Position numbers and translations under genes: made by a program. From the NCBI GenBank assembly GCA_964468745.1, contig CAYXVY010000140.1:15875-79874 (forward strand): 64,000 nucleotides of DNA. Reading direction: 5' to 3'. Below the pieces are notes generated by a model. That model was given only the letters and a program-made list of their open reading frames with translations, was not told the origin of the DNA and made no database searches. Shown piece by piece: positions 1-7,835 of the stretch. Every line of letters starts with the position of its first letter. Position 1 is the stretch's first letter. Origin of the DNA: JACPRB01 sp964468745. Its GTDB lineage: Bacteria; Planctomycetota; MHYJ01; JACPRB01.

Positions 1-1431
1 GAGGATCACGCGCCCGCCGCGCGCATCGAGGCGGAGCGCCGCGATCTGCGTGTCGATGTCCACGTCCGGATCCCGGTTGAACGTTTTGCACAGCAGCGTC
101 ACCGGCTCACGTGCACGGAACTCCTCGTTGAACGCGCGCAGCAGCAGCTCCGGCGCCTTGCGCTCTCCCCATTCAAAGACGGACACAAACGTGTACTCGT
201 CCCGCACGGGATAGCGCGCGATCCCGGGATGAAAGTAGTCCGCATCCACTCCGAACGGGATGACATGGATGGGTCTCGTCACCCCGCTTCCCTTGAATGT
301 TCCAATGTTGAACGTCGACGGGACCCAGACTTCGTCCATCAGGTTGGCCTGTCGCACCCAGTCGTTCGGGATCCGGTCCGTCTCGAGCATCGAAAACCCG
401 ATCCGGTACGAGCCTGTGTTGCGCGAAAAGACGCCGCCCTCCCCGTAGACGACCTCGATTCCTCCCGGGCGAATCCGACGGCCGCGGATGAGGCCGAGCC
501 GACAGGAGGAGGCCTCGGCGGATTGCGGAGCGGGACCAGATGTTCCCTCGCCGTACACGTACTCGTACCGGACCTCGATGCCGAGGCGGTCGAGCGCGAG
601 CACCATCGCGCGGGAGCTGATCGCGTATCCTGTTTCGGGTTCGAACAATGATCTCCAGCCAATCGTCGCGGAATGCCCGCTCTTCTCGAGCTTCTTCTGC
701 CACTTGTCCTTGAAGATCCGCTGCGACTCCAGGAACATCGGACGGAAGTCCACGCCGTTGACGCGCGTGTTCATGTTCTCGTGATGCAGCACGGTGACCC
801 GGCCGCAGCACACGGTGCGGTAGCCGTGCTCGCGCGCCCGCAGACAGTAGTCGGTGTCTTCGAAGTAGGAAAAGTAGTCGGTGTCGAGCAACCCGACCTT
901 CACGATCGCCTCGCGCTTGATGTAGCTGCACGCGAAGACCACCCCTTCCACGTCGCGGGTGCCGGCGTACTGGTTGATGTCCTTCTCGCCCCCGCCGATC
1001 TGCTGCCCCCACCAGCTGTCCAGCGGCATGAACGTTCCCGCATGCTGGAGCGTGCCGTCGGGGCGTGCGATGCGGCACCCCACGACGCCGATGTCGGCGG
1101 ACGCGTGCGCCGTCTCTTGCAGCAAGTTCAACCAGTCCGGTTGGTGGATCTCGGTGTAGTTGCTGAGCAGGACAATGTCGGACTCCGGATCCGCCGCCTG
1201 GATCCCCTGATTGCACCCGCGCGCAATGCCGACGTTCGTCGCGTTCAGGACGAGATGGATGTCGGGCATCGCTGTCAGATGGTCGACGGTTCCGTCCTTG
1301 CTGCCGTTATCGACAACGATGATGCGGACGGCCGGATGCACTGTGTTGCGGCGCAGCGTGTCGAGACAGCGGCGCGTGTACTCGAGGCCGTTCCACGTCA
1401 GGATGACGACGCTGACGGGGCGCGGCTTCAC
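1..1431 (-). CDS. Two-domain glycosyltransferase (GT2 then GT4-like), C-terminus cut by window edge
   Basis: The frame is open from the window edge to a GTG at 1431, giving at least 477 codons. The start overlaps the upstream stop as GTGA, which decides it. Residues about 1-230 form a GT2 domain: VSVVILTWNG at the N-terminus, VVDNGSKDGT, LLSNYTEI (an N-Y-T variant of the usual NND), then FEDTDYCLRAREHGY and a conserved HH. After about residue 250 the sequence changes to a GT4-like fold with NDWVRQANLMDEVWVPS and HVIPFGVD. It probably transfers sugars to a surface glycan in the cytoplasm. Substrates cannot be read from sequence. The next gene upstream (1428-1874) appears translationally coupled. 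No frameshift is seen. Confidence 0.85.
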   Translation of the reverse strand, partial: MKPRPVSVVILTWNGLEYTRRCLDTLRRNTVHPAVRIIVVDNGSKDGTVDHLTAMPDIHLVLNATNVGIARGCNQGIQAADPESDIVLLSNYTEIHQPDWLNLLQETAHASADIGVVGCRIARPDGTLQHAGTFMPLDSWWGQQIGGGEKDINQYAGTRDVEGVVFACSYIKREAIVKVGLLDTDYFSYFEDTDYCLRAREHGYRTVCCGRVTVLHHENMNTRVNGVDFRPMFLESQRIFKDKWQKKLEKSGHSATIGWRSLFEPETGYAISSRAMVLALDRLGIEVRYEYVYGEGTSGPAPQSAEASSCRLGLIRGRRIRPGGIEVVYGEGGVFSRNTGSYRIGFSMLETDRIPNDWVRQANLMDEVWVPSTFNIGTFKGSGVTRPIHVIPFGVDADYFHPGIARYPVRDEYTFVSVFEWGERKAPELLLRAFNEEFRAREPVTLLCKTFNRDPDVDIDTQIAALRLDARGGRVIL

Positions 1432-1874
1432 GAGGGCGTGCCCGTGGATTCCCCGCCGGTCGGGGTGATCGGGCCCGCCGAAGCGCCGTCGAGCTGCTTA
1501 CGCAGCGTCGTCACCTCCCGGCGAAGGTCGTCGTTGCAGGCGGCCAGCTCCCGGACTGCCTCGAGGAGGTTGAGGTTGACGCGGCGCTGATCGCGGAAGA
1601 GCAGTTCGAAAAGCCTGAGGAACCAGCCGCGGAGCACGCCGCTGCGGTTGAACGGAAACCGGTTCAGCTGGCGCGGCAGCTCGGTGCGAACACGCGCGCC
1701 ATGCTCCGCCTGCGCAAGCAGGCCGAGGATCCGCCAGCGATCCGCGGGCAGCCGCAGCACGGCGGAGGAGGCGCCCGACGGCAGGTCTGCCTCGACGCGA
1801 TGCGCCCGGGTCGCGTCCCGGATCGCCGACATCAGGTCCTCGACATCCCGTTGGTTGCCGGCAAGGCCGTTCAT
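1428..1874 (-). CDS. Small basic amphipathic/coiled-coil protein coupled to a glycosyltransferase
   Basis: 148 residues. The first 60 are acidic and helical (RDVEDLMSAIRDATRAHR). A basic, aromatic segment about residues 78-110 (RFPFNRSGVLRGWFLRLFEL, then LFRDQRRVNLN) resembles the membrane-hugging linker that precedes methyltransferase or glycosyltransferase domains in polysaccharide clusters. A heptad-like tail follows (ELAACNDDLRREVTTLRKQL). Its stop overlaps the GTG of the downstream glycosyltransferase by four bases, so the two are probably translated together. It may be a membrane tether or assembly subunit for that enzyme; this is inference. No catalytic motif is seen. A TATAAG about 30 bases upstream could be its -10. 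Confidence 0.6.
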   Translation of the reverse strand: MNGLAGNQRDVEDLMSAIRDATRAHRVEADLPSGASSAVLRLPADRWRILGLLAQAEHGARVRTELPRQLNRFPFNRSGVLRGWFLRLFELLFRDQRRVNLNLLEAVRELAACNDDLRREVTTLRKQLDGASAGPITPTGGESTGTPS

Positions 1875-2025
1875 GGCGGAGATCTCGTGAAAAGAGGAAC
1901 GCCTTATATCCGATCGCGCGCGCAGCTTCCAGCGGCGCCGGTTCCGCGCCCGTCACTGGGCGACACGGCGAACCCGGGGCGATTGCGCAACGGTGGCACG
2001 GGAACAAGGCGGCTTGCGAACGTGT

Positions 2026-2031
2026 TATAAT
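2026..2031 (+). promoter_or_regulatory. Extended -10 promoter (TGTTATAAT), leaderless
   Basis: A perfect TATAAT preceded by TGn lies six bases before the ATG at 2038. Transcription would begin at or next to the A of the start codon. No good -35 is seen at 17 bp, as is usual for extended -10 promoters. Confidence 0.6.
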
Positions 2032-2037
2032 GCGCTC

Positions 2038-2238
2038 ATGGCCGGACAGTGGAAAGAGCGCATGGAGCGCATGGGCCGCGCGAACGAAGAGGCGCGCTTG
2101 GAGTACCTTCGATCGCTGACCCCTGAAGCGGCTGCGCGGGTGCTCGAAGGCATCCTTGCGCATCCCATCGCGCCGCCGCGTCCGCGCGCCGATCATCCGG
2201 TTTCTCTCTCCCGCCGCATGCGCTCACGGCACGCTTGA
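2038..2238 (+). CDS. Small hypothetical protein, 66 aa
   Basis: The N-terminal half is helical and charged (WKERMERMGRANEEARLEYL, then RSLTPEAAARVLEGIL), ending in a basic, proline-rich tail. The start is set by TATAAT six bases upstream; an in-frame start at 1993 would lie upstream of the promoter. The helical pattern recalls short antitoxin-like or ribbon-helix-helix-adjacent proteins, but no partner gene follows. It stands alone between two minus-strand operons. The function is not recognised. Confidence 0.5.
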   Translation: MAGQWKERMERMGRANEEARLEYLRSLTPEAAARVLEGILAHPIAPPRPRADHPVSLSRRMRSRHA

Positions 2239-2269
2239 GGTGGCAGGGCAACCTTCGACGGGCGTAAGA

Positions 2270-2452
2270 GCGCCCCACAATGTTCTCTCTGTTTCCTCGG
2301 CTTCCTCGGTGTTTATCCCCGTCTCGTGTGGAGCGACCGAGATGCATCGGTCTTCCTGAGATCCCCTTGGCGTTCTTGGCGGCCCATCCCGAAGGTGCGT
2401 TGCCGGGTTGCGTCTCTGCGTCAATCGCCTCCACGGCGATCCGCGCTGCGCC
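2270..2452 (+). repeat. Intergenic repeat debris (CTCGGTG and TTGGCG motif families)
   Basis: No gene is seen between 2239 and 2452. The stretch carries CCTCGGCTTCCTCGGTGTT at about 2293-2312 and CTTGGCGTTCTTGGCGG at about 2366-2382. Both belong to short repeat families seen in other intergenic spaces of this window (6.5, 7.8, 28.1-28.4 and 52.0 kb). Confidence 0.5.
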
Positions 2453-4354
2453 CTACGTGGCCTGCTCCGCCTCCAGCCGCCGGAAGTGCGCCATGATCTG
2501 CGCGACGCACGCATCCACGTCCGCCTTGTCCGTGCGCACGACGAGATCAGCCTTCTCCGGCGCCTCGTATGGCGCGTCGATCCCCGTCACCGACTTCACC
2601 TGCCCAGCCCGCGCCTTCTTGTAGATCCCCTTCGGATCGCGCTCCTCACAGACCGCGAGCGGGCAGTCGACGAACACCTCGACGAACTCCCCCTGCCGCA
2701 GCCCGCCCCGCACGCGGTCGCGGTCCGCCTTCATCGGCGAAATTAGTGCGACAAGCACGATGAGGCCGGAGTCGCCGAACAGCTTCGCCACCTCGCCCAC
2801 GCGACGCACGTTCTCCGCCCTGTCTTCCTCGCTGAACCCGAGGTTCGCATTGAGGCCGTGCCGCAGATTGTCTCCGTCGAGCAGGTACGTCTGGTATCCC
2901 GCGTCGAACAGCCGCCGCTCCAGCGCGACGGCGAGCGTGGACTTCCCCGACCCCGAGAGACCCGTGAACCAGAGGACGCGCCCATGATGGCCGGTGCGCC
3001 GCGCGCGCTCGTCCCGCGAGACCTGGCCCGACACGAACGAGATGTTATGGCTCTTGACGCCCGACAACTCCGAGCGCAGGTCCTTCGTCGCGGCCGTCGA
3101 GATGATCCCTCCCCCCTCGATCCGCGCCCCCGCGTGCAGCACGAAACGGCCGAGCTGCGGCACCCCGCCGAAGTCGTCGATCGCGATCGGCCGCTGCGTC
3201 TCGATCGTGACCTCCGCGATCTGGTTGCGCGCCACCGACTGCGCCTCGACGGCACCGAGCGTCGCAACGTCCACCACCTGGTGGATCTTCACGACGCGGC
3301 AGATGACTTCCTGCGACGTGATCTTCAGCAGGTACTCCTTGCCGGGCATGAGGTCCTGTTTCCCCAGCCAGAACAGGCGCGCGTCGAATCGGTCCGCCTC
3401 GACCGGCGCGTTCTCGAGATGCGACGCGATCTGCCCGCGCTCGACGAAGAGCTGCGCGTCGAGCGTGATCCCGACCGAGTCGCCCGCGTGCGCCTCCGTC
3501 ACCGGCGGCGCGCTCCAGCGCTCGATCGTCTTGACGAAGCCGGTCTTGTTCCACGGCGAGAACACGAGCTGATCCCCGACGCGAAGCGTGCCGGACTCGA
3601 TGCGGCCGGCGAAGATGCGCGTCGTTTCGTTCTGGCGGTAGACGTCCTGGATCGGGAAGCGCAGCGGGCCGTCGGTGATGGGGACGCGCGACTTGAAGCC
3701 GTGCATCGCCTCGGCCACCGTCGGGCCGGTGTACCACGGCATGTCCGTCGCGCGCGCGACGACGTTCGCGCCCGCCTTCGCGGAGATCGGAATGAACACC
3801 GATTTGCCCGCACCGGTTGCCTTCAGGTAGGCCCCGTATTCCTTCTCGATGTCGCGGAAGGTCTGCTCCGACCACCCGACGAGATCCATCTTGTTGACGA
3901 GCACGGCGACCTGGTGGAGCCCGAGCAGGCGCAGCAGCAGCGCGTGACGGCGCGACTGCTCGCGGATCCCCTCGCGCGCGTCGACGAGGACGAGCGCGGC
4001 GTCGGCCGTCGAAGCCCCCGTGATCATGTTCTTCAGGAATTCTTCGTGCCCGGGCGCGTCGATGATGACGAACGGGCGTCCGTTGACGTGCATCCAGACG
4101 TGCGCGGCGTCGATCGTGATCCCCTGGTCGCGCTCGGCCTGCAGCGCGTCGAGGGCGAACGCGAACTCGAATTCGAGACCGCGCTTCTCGGAGATCTTCC
4201 GGATCTGTTCGAGCTTCCCTTCCGGGAGCGAACCGGTGTCGTGCATGAGCCGGCCGACGAACGTCGACTTGCCGTGGTCGACATGGCCGAGCATCACCAC
4301 GCGGACCGGTGCGGTCGTGGGGGTGACGGCCTTTTCTTTGGTAGTCACGGGCAT
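2453..4354 (-). CDS. cysNC: Bifunctional sulfate adenylyltransferase large subunit / adenylylsulfate kinase (CysNC)
   Basis: 633 residues. The N-terminal translation-GTPase domain has GHVDHGKS (23-30), DAPGH (99-103) and NKMD (154-157). It is the GTP-driven large subunit that works with CysD to make adenosine phosphosulfate from sulfate and ATP. The C-terminal domain (from about 465) is an APS kinase with P-loop GLSGSGKS (465-472) and LLDGDNLRHGLN, which phosphorylates APS to PAPS. The fusion is well known in bacteria. The gene follows cysD on the same strand, but an unusual 273-bp gap holding a hairpin element separates them. No sulfite-forming reductase genes are nearby, while a sulfotransferase lies at 16 kb, so PAPS may feed glycan sulfation. 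Confidence 0.95.
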   Translation of the reverse strand: MPVTTKEKAVTPTTAPVRVVMLGHVDHGKSTFVGRLMHDTGSLPEGKLEQIRKISEKRGLEFEFAFALDALQAERDQGITIDAAHVWMHVNGRPFVIIDAPGHEEFLKNMITGASTADAALVLVDAREGIREQSRRHALLLRLLGLHQVAVLVNKMDLVGWSEQTFRDIEKEYGAYLKATGAGKSVFIPISAKAGANVVARATDMPWYTGPTVAEAMHGFKSRVPITDGPLRFPIQDVYRQNETTRIFAGRIESGTLRVGDQLVFSPWNKTGFVKTIERWSAPPVTEAHAGDSVGITLDAQLFVERGQIASHLENAPVEADRFDARLFWLGKQDLMPGKEYLLKITSQEVICRVVKIHQVVDVATLGAVEAQSVARNQIAEVTIETQRPIAIDDFGGVPQLGRFVLHAGARIEGGGIISTAATKDLRSELSGVKSHNISFVSGQVSRDERARRTGHHGRVLWFTGLSGSGKSTLAVALERRLFDAGYQTYLLDGDNLRHGLNANLGFSEEDRAENVRRVGEVAKLFGDSGLIVLVALISPMKADRDRVRGGLRQGEFVEVFVDCPLAVCEERDPKGIYKKARAGQVKSVTGIDAPYEAPEKADLVVRTDKADVDACVAQIMAHFRRLEAEQAT

Positions 4355-4356
4355 GA

Positions 4357-4590
4357 TTCTTCCCGAAGACCGCGGAGCTCGCGGAGTTGCCGCAGAGTCG
4401 CTTGGGGCGCGGAGAGCTTCCTTCGAGTCCGCCGGCCCGCGCGCAGCGCGGGCGCGGTCAGGCAGATGCCGGATCCGGAACGCTCGGCCCCTCTTCGCGA
4501 GCGTTCCGGATCCGGCATCTGCCTGACTGCTCGTGCGGGCAAAGCCCGCACGCCGGCGGACCTCTGCGCCCCGAACCCCTCTGCGGTTCC
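4357..4590. repeat. Three-hairpin intergenic element, copy 1 (between cysD and cysNC)
   Basis: A perfect 30-bp inverted repeat (4457-4486 with 4498-4527, 11-nt loop) lies between two short hairpins (GCGGGC-type stems at about 4438-4456 and 4531-4549). The flanks match, in reverse orientation, those of the element at 25.70-25.92 kb: AAGCTCTCCGCGCCCCAAGC is common to both up to one base. The long stem differs from the other copy by several changes, each compensated on the opposite arm. There is no T-run, so it is not an ordinary terminator. Confidence 0.75.
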
Positions 4591-4627
4591 TCCGCGCGCT
4601 CTGCGGTTTGTCTTCATCTTCTGCGGG

Positions 4628-5437
4628 TTACATGTATCCGGAGGTGCGAAGACGCTCGAACGCGTCCTCCGATTCCTGGTCCTGTGCTCGGCCCGATCTC
4701 TCGCTCGTCTTCGTGCGCCGCAGCTCCTCGACGATCTCCGCGACGCTCGTGGCGGTGGACTCGATCATGCCGGTGCACGGCGCGCATCCGAGGCTGCGGT
4801 AGCGGCGTCCGTCCTTCGCGTAGTAGAGGTCGATGATCGGGATCGACTCGCGCTGGATGTACTCCCACACGTTGAGTTCGGTCCAGTGGAGCAGCGGATG
4901 AATGCGTATGTGCGTGCCGGCCGGGAATTCGGTCTGGTACTGGTCCCAGAATTCCGGGGGCGCGTCGCCGAAGTTCCACGTGAGGTTCTTGTCGCGCGGC
5001 GAGAAGTAGCGCTCCTTCGCGCGCGTGCTCTCCTCGTCGCGGCGGATGCCGAGGAGCAGGCCGTGATACCCCTTGAGTTCGAGGACCTGCTTGAGGCCCT
5101 CCGTCTTGAGCGAGGAGCAGCAGACGACGCGGCCGAGGGTGTGGTTCATCCCGCCGGCGAGGGCGGCGACGTTCTTGCCGACCACGAGGTCGAGCCCCAG
5201 CTCCTTCGCGACGCGGTCGCGGTACTCGATCATCGACGGGATTTTGTAGGTCGTGTCGACGTGGATGACGGGGAACGGGACGGCGCCGAAGAATGCCTTG
5301 CGGATGAGCCAGAGCAGGACGGTCGAATCCTTGCCGATCGACCAGAGGCACCCGAGGTTTTTCAGCTTCGCGCGCGCCTCGCGGATGATGTAGACGCTCT
5401 GCGCTTCGAGGGCGTCCAAGGGGTCGCGGTGAGCCAT
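4628..5437 (-). CDS. cysD: Sulfate adenylyltransferase small subunit (CysD)
   Basis: 269 residues, slightly shorter than the usual 300. It is a PP-loop ATP pyrophosphatase-fold enzyme with the SIGKDST motif (the SFGKDS family motif) near residue 38, followed by FPVIHVDTTYKIPSMIEYRD and the C-terminal GCAPCTGMIESTA segment typical of CysD. It binds ATP and sulfate and forms APS with the GTPase subunit encoded just downstream. ATG at 5437 is supported by TATAAT eleven bases upstream. The element between this gene and cysNC may affect the ratio of the two subunits; that is inference. Confidence 0.95.
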   Translation of the reverse strand: MAHRDPLDALEAQSVYIIREARAKLKNLGCLWSIGKDSTVLLWLIRKAFFGAVPFPVIHVDTTYKIPSMIEYRDRVAKELGLDLVVGKNVAALAGGMNHTLGRVVCCSSLKTEGLKQVLELKGYHGLLLGIRRDEESTRAKERYFSPRDKNLTWNFGDAPPEFWDQYQTEFPAGTHIRIHPLLHWTELNVWEYIQRESIPIIDLYYAKDGRRYRSLGCAPCTGMIESTATSVAEIVEELRRTKTSERSGRAQDQESEDAFERLRTSGYM

Positions 5438-5448
5438 AAGAGGGGCAG

Positions 5449-5454
5449 ATTATA
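5449..5454 (-). promoter_or_regulatory. -10 promoter element of cysD (TATAAT)
   Basis: On the minus strand, a perfect TATAAT lies 11 bases before the cysD ATG, giving a leader of only a few bases. No -35 is obvious. Confidence 0.5.
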
Positions 5455-5556
5455 GGGGCAGGCGCGCGCGGTCTCAATGGCTGCGCGCGCGTGGGACGTG
5501 TGAGGTTGGAGCTTTGAAGGGCGGAACGCGGAACGGTGACCCACCCTTCCAACGAC

Positions 5557-5988
5557 CTACTCGCCGCGCCACGCGAGTTCGGTGATGCGATCCGCGTTCA
5601 GAATGCGCACGTCGAATCGATCGAACACGTCCGCCCTGCCCAGGAGCAGGGGCGCTTGATCCGTCTGCGCCCACCCGATGTCCGCGTAGAAGCGATGGCG
5701 CCCGATCTTGAACTCGGCTCGACGCTTCACAACCCAGATCCAGCCGCCGATGCCCCCGGCTCGGAATACCCTGTCATGGGATTCCTTGCGAAATCCGAGC
5801 AGCTCGCCCACGCTCTTTGGAACCAGCGTGAAGTCCGATCCGGAGTCTACGAGCATCACGTGGGGCAACCAGTTGTTGCGCTGCGAGCGGATAAACACCA
5901 TCGCCGAGGGACGATGGATCGGTCCATAAAGCTCCGACGTCCCGATCATGTAGGGAAATCGGATGGGCGGCCGCGTTGCCGAGTTCAT
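5557..5988 (-). CDS. Retropepsin-like aspartic protease domain protein
   Basis: 143 residues. The core MLVDSGSDFTLVPKSVGELL carries the D-S-G catalytic signature of single-domain retropepsin-like proteases, followed by the hydrophobic PLLLGRADVFDRFDV segment where this fold has its second hydrophobic-hydrophobic-Gly motif. Such proteins dimerise to form one active site. There is no signal peptide or membrane segment, so it is cytoplasmic. It starts six bases after the small gene at 5995-6207 in the same operon. This pairing recurs in bacteria, and its role is unknown. Substrate and physiological role cannot be inferred. Confidence 0.75.
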   Translation of the reverse strand: MNSATRPPIRFPYMIGTSELYGPIHRPSAMVFIRSQRNNWLPHVMLVDSGSDFTLVPKSVGELLGFRKESHDRVFRAGGIGGWIWVVKRRAEFKIGRHRFYADIGWAQTDQAPLLLGRADVFDRFDVRILNADRITELAWRGE

Positions 5989-5994
5989 TTCCGC

Positions 5995-6207
5995 CTAGAC
6001 GATCAGGATGTCCTCGGTCGGCACCTTCAACAGGACCGGCTGGCGGCGCGGATGCCGCTTACGCGCTCGCTCGACGACCGTGCGCGCATTCTTTCCGGAC
6101 GCCGCAACGCGGCAGTCGACGATGGCGACGTACAACCCCCGATATCGACTGAGGTCCGTACGCGACAGCCACTCCATCGTCGGGTCCATTTTTCTCGCGG
6201 CTCCCAT
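5995..6207 (-). CDS. DUF5678-like small protein, partner of the retropepsin-like gene
   Basis: 70 residues. The pattern RYRGLYVAIVDCRVAASGKN, then ARTVVERARKR and VLLKVPTEDILIV, fits the DUF5678 family, where a YxGxYVAI core and a final VPxxDxLIV strand are characteristic. Here Cys replaces the usual Gly in VDGKVV. The start at 6207 is fixed by TAGAAT seven bases upstream; a longer frame to 6300 runs into repeats. It precedes the retropepsin-like gene by six bases. The family often sits beside such proteases, which suggests a shared or substrate-adaptor role, unproven. Confidence 0.7.
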   Translation of the reverse strand: MGAARKMDPTMEWLSRTDLSRYRGLYVAIVDCRVAASGKNARTVVERARKRHPRRQPVLLKVPTEDILIV

Positions 6208-6214
6208 CGGCGTT

Positions 6215-6220
6215 ATTCTA
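6215..6220 (-). promoter_or_regulatory. -10 element (TAGAAT), leaderless
   Basis: TAGAAT on the minus strand lies seven bases before the ATG at 6207, so transcription would start at the start codon. Confidence 0.5.
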
Positions 6221-6261
6221 CTGCGCCGCTTTATGGCGGGGTAGCGGATTCCATTCGGGGT

Positions 6262-6930
6262 AAGGAACGGTGATCCGCACCTTCCACCTTCCAACCTCAA
6301 ACCTCAAACTCCTGCCCCAGTCCCCACCCCGCCTCCGCTCCGCGCCCCACGTCACTCCGCGCTTCCTTGGCGCGCTCCGCGTTTTCTTCGGGAAGTCCCG
6401 GGATGAAGTCACCCGCGGGGTATCCGTTCGCCGCAGACCTTCCGGATTCAACGCAGAGGTCGCTGAAGGATTTGGATGGGGGCGAAGTTTTTCCTCCACC
6501 ATTCCAATGTCCTCTCGGTTACCTCGGCTGCCTCGGTGTTGTCGGAGGGGTGGGGCAGCAGGCGGAAACCTCGTGGATGACACTGGGCAATCCGAGCAAA
6601 CAGAGAAGCCCATCCATGCGAGGGCGTTCCCTGCTCCTCCCCTGCGCGCTCCGCGCTTTCTTCGGATAGTCCCGGGATGAAGTCGCACGCGGAGTATCAA
6701 TCCGCCTCAGAATGACCCGCACCTTCCAACTTCCAACTTCCAACTTCAAACCTCAAACGCCTCCCCCACTCCCCATCCCGCCTCCGCTCCGCGCCCCCAG
6801 CCACTCTTGTCCTCCTCAGCGGGCTCCGCGTTTTCTTCGGATAGTCCCAGGATGAAGTCGCACGCGGGGTATCCGTTCGCCTCAGAATGACCCACACCTT
6901 CCAACTTCCAACTTCCAACCTCAAACCTTA
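6262..6930. repeat. Directly repeated intergenic sequence, about 180-bp unit, 2 full and 2 partial copies
   Basis: No gene is seen from 6208 to 6942. Full units begin near 6277 and 6718 with the pyrimidine-rich run CTTCCAACTTCCAAC and continue through CCGCCTCCGCTCCGCGCCCC, CTCCGCGTTTTCTTCGG and AGTCCCGGGATGAAGTC. A partial unit ends near 6714 and another starts at 6893. A CTCGGTTACCTCGGCTGCCT block lies at 6513-6532. Translations (LEVGSWKLEVGS-like) are low-complexity and not genes. The last copy abuts the promoter of the ABC permease. Confidence 0.7.
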
Positions 6931-6934
6931 GACT
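6929..6934 (+). promoter_or_regulatory. -10 element (TAGACT) of the ABC export operon
   Basis: TAGACT lies eight bases before the ATG at 6943, just after the last CTTCCAAC repeat. The predicted transcript is leaderless or nearly so. Confidence 0.45.
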
Positions 6935-6942
6935 CGTCCCCC

Positions 6943-7698
6943 ATGCCCTCCTGGTTCGAGCTCCTGCGCGCGCTCGTCGCGAAGGACTTCAAGGTCCGCT
7001 ACAAGAGCACGGCGCTGGGGTTCGTGTGGTCGATCGCGAACCCGGTCATGTTCGGCCTGACGTTCTACGTGGTCTTCGAGAACGTCTTCCGCGGCGGGCA
7101 GAAGAACTTCCTCGTCTTCCTGCTCGCGGGGATGTTCCCGTGGCAGTGGTTTGCGAGCACCGTGGGCGGCGCGCCCGGCACGTTCGTCGGCAACGCGGGC
7201 CTGATCAAGAAGGTCCGGTTCCCGTGGATGCTGCTCCCGACGGCGGCCCTTGTCAGCAACCTCCTGCACTTCCTGCTGGCGCTGGCGGTGGCCGTCCCGC
7301 TCCTCGGGATGAAGGGGATCTGGCCGACACCGGTCTGGCTGATCGGCATTCCGGCCCTGCTCCTCATCCAGGGGGCGCTGACACTGGGAGTCGCGCTGCT
7401 GATCGCATCGATCAACGTCATCTTCCGCGACCTCGAGTACATCACGCAGATCGTGCTGCAGTTGGTATTCTTCCTCACGCCGATCTTCTACTCGGCAACG
7501 GCGCTGCCGGAGGGGACGCGGTCGATCCTGCGCTGGAATCCGATGTGCTACGTGATTCCGGCGTGGCAGGAGCTGGTGCTGGAGGGCCGCATGCCCTGGC
7601 AGACGGCGGGGATCGGCGCGGCGATCGCGGCGGCGACGTTGCTGATCGGCTACGGAGTCTATCGACGGATGGAGTGGCGGCTGGCGGAGTCGCTATAG
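6943..7698 (+). CDS. wzm: ABC-2 type polysaccharide export permease (Wzm/TagG-like)
   Basis: 251 residues with about six hydrophobic segments. The N-terminus LVAKDFKVRYKSTALGFVWS is the hallmark of ABC-2 transporters that move undecaprenyl-linked O-antigen or teichoic acid. FLLAGMFPWQWF and the RDLEYITQIVLQLVFFLTPI stretch are also family features. It forms the inner-membrane channel. Its ATPase partner follows at 7836, after a 137-bp repeat-containing gap. Together they should export a completed glycan, in contrast to the flippase (Wzx-like) system at 32 kb, so the region may serve two glycans. Confidence 0.92.
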   Translation: MPSWFELLRALVAKDFKVRYKSTALGFVWSIANPVMFGLTFYVVFENVFRGGQKNFLVFLLAGMFPWQWFASTVGGAPGTFVGNAGLIKKVRFPWMLLPTAALVSNLLHFLLALAVAVPLLGMKGIWPTPVWLIGIPALLLIQGALTLGVALLIASINVIFRDLEYITQIVLQLVFFLTPIFYSATALPEGTRSILRWNPMCYVIPAWQELVLEGRMPWQTAGIGAAIAAATLLIGYGVYRRMEWRLAESL

Positions 7699-7704
7699 AG
7701 ACAC

Positions 7705-7830
7705 ATGGGTTTTCTAACGCAGAGATCGCTGATTTGTTTTGAGAGCCGGAGAGGCCCATCTCAAAGAGTTAGTCTGCGGTCTCTCCTTGTCCTCTTCTGC
7801 GCCCTCGGCGTTATTCGGGAAGATTGGGCG
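7705..7830 (+). repeat. Short intergenic repeat between permease and ATPase genes
   Basis: CTCCTTGTCCTCTTCTGCGC followed by CCTCGGCGTTATTCGGGAAG is a member of the same CTGCGTTCTCTGCGG/TTCGGGAAG family seen at 4.36, 6.4 and 25.9 kb. Its 3' end supplies a purine-rich run before the next start codon. Confidence 0.45.
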
Positions 7831-7835
7831 CGATC

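Noticed and set aside
4457..4527. Rho-independent terminator after cysD
   Set aside because: The stem is far longer than typical, has no T-run on either side, and the same structure with different sequence occurs at 25.8 kb outside an operon.
2858..5455. Long plus-strand open frame of 865 codons
   Set aside because: It is antisense to cysNC and cysD, composed of Arg/Asp/His-rich low-complexity sequence, and an effect of high GC third positions in the true genes.
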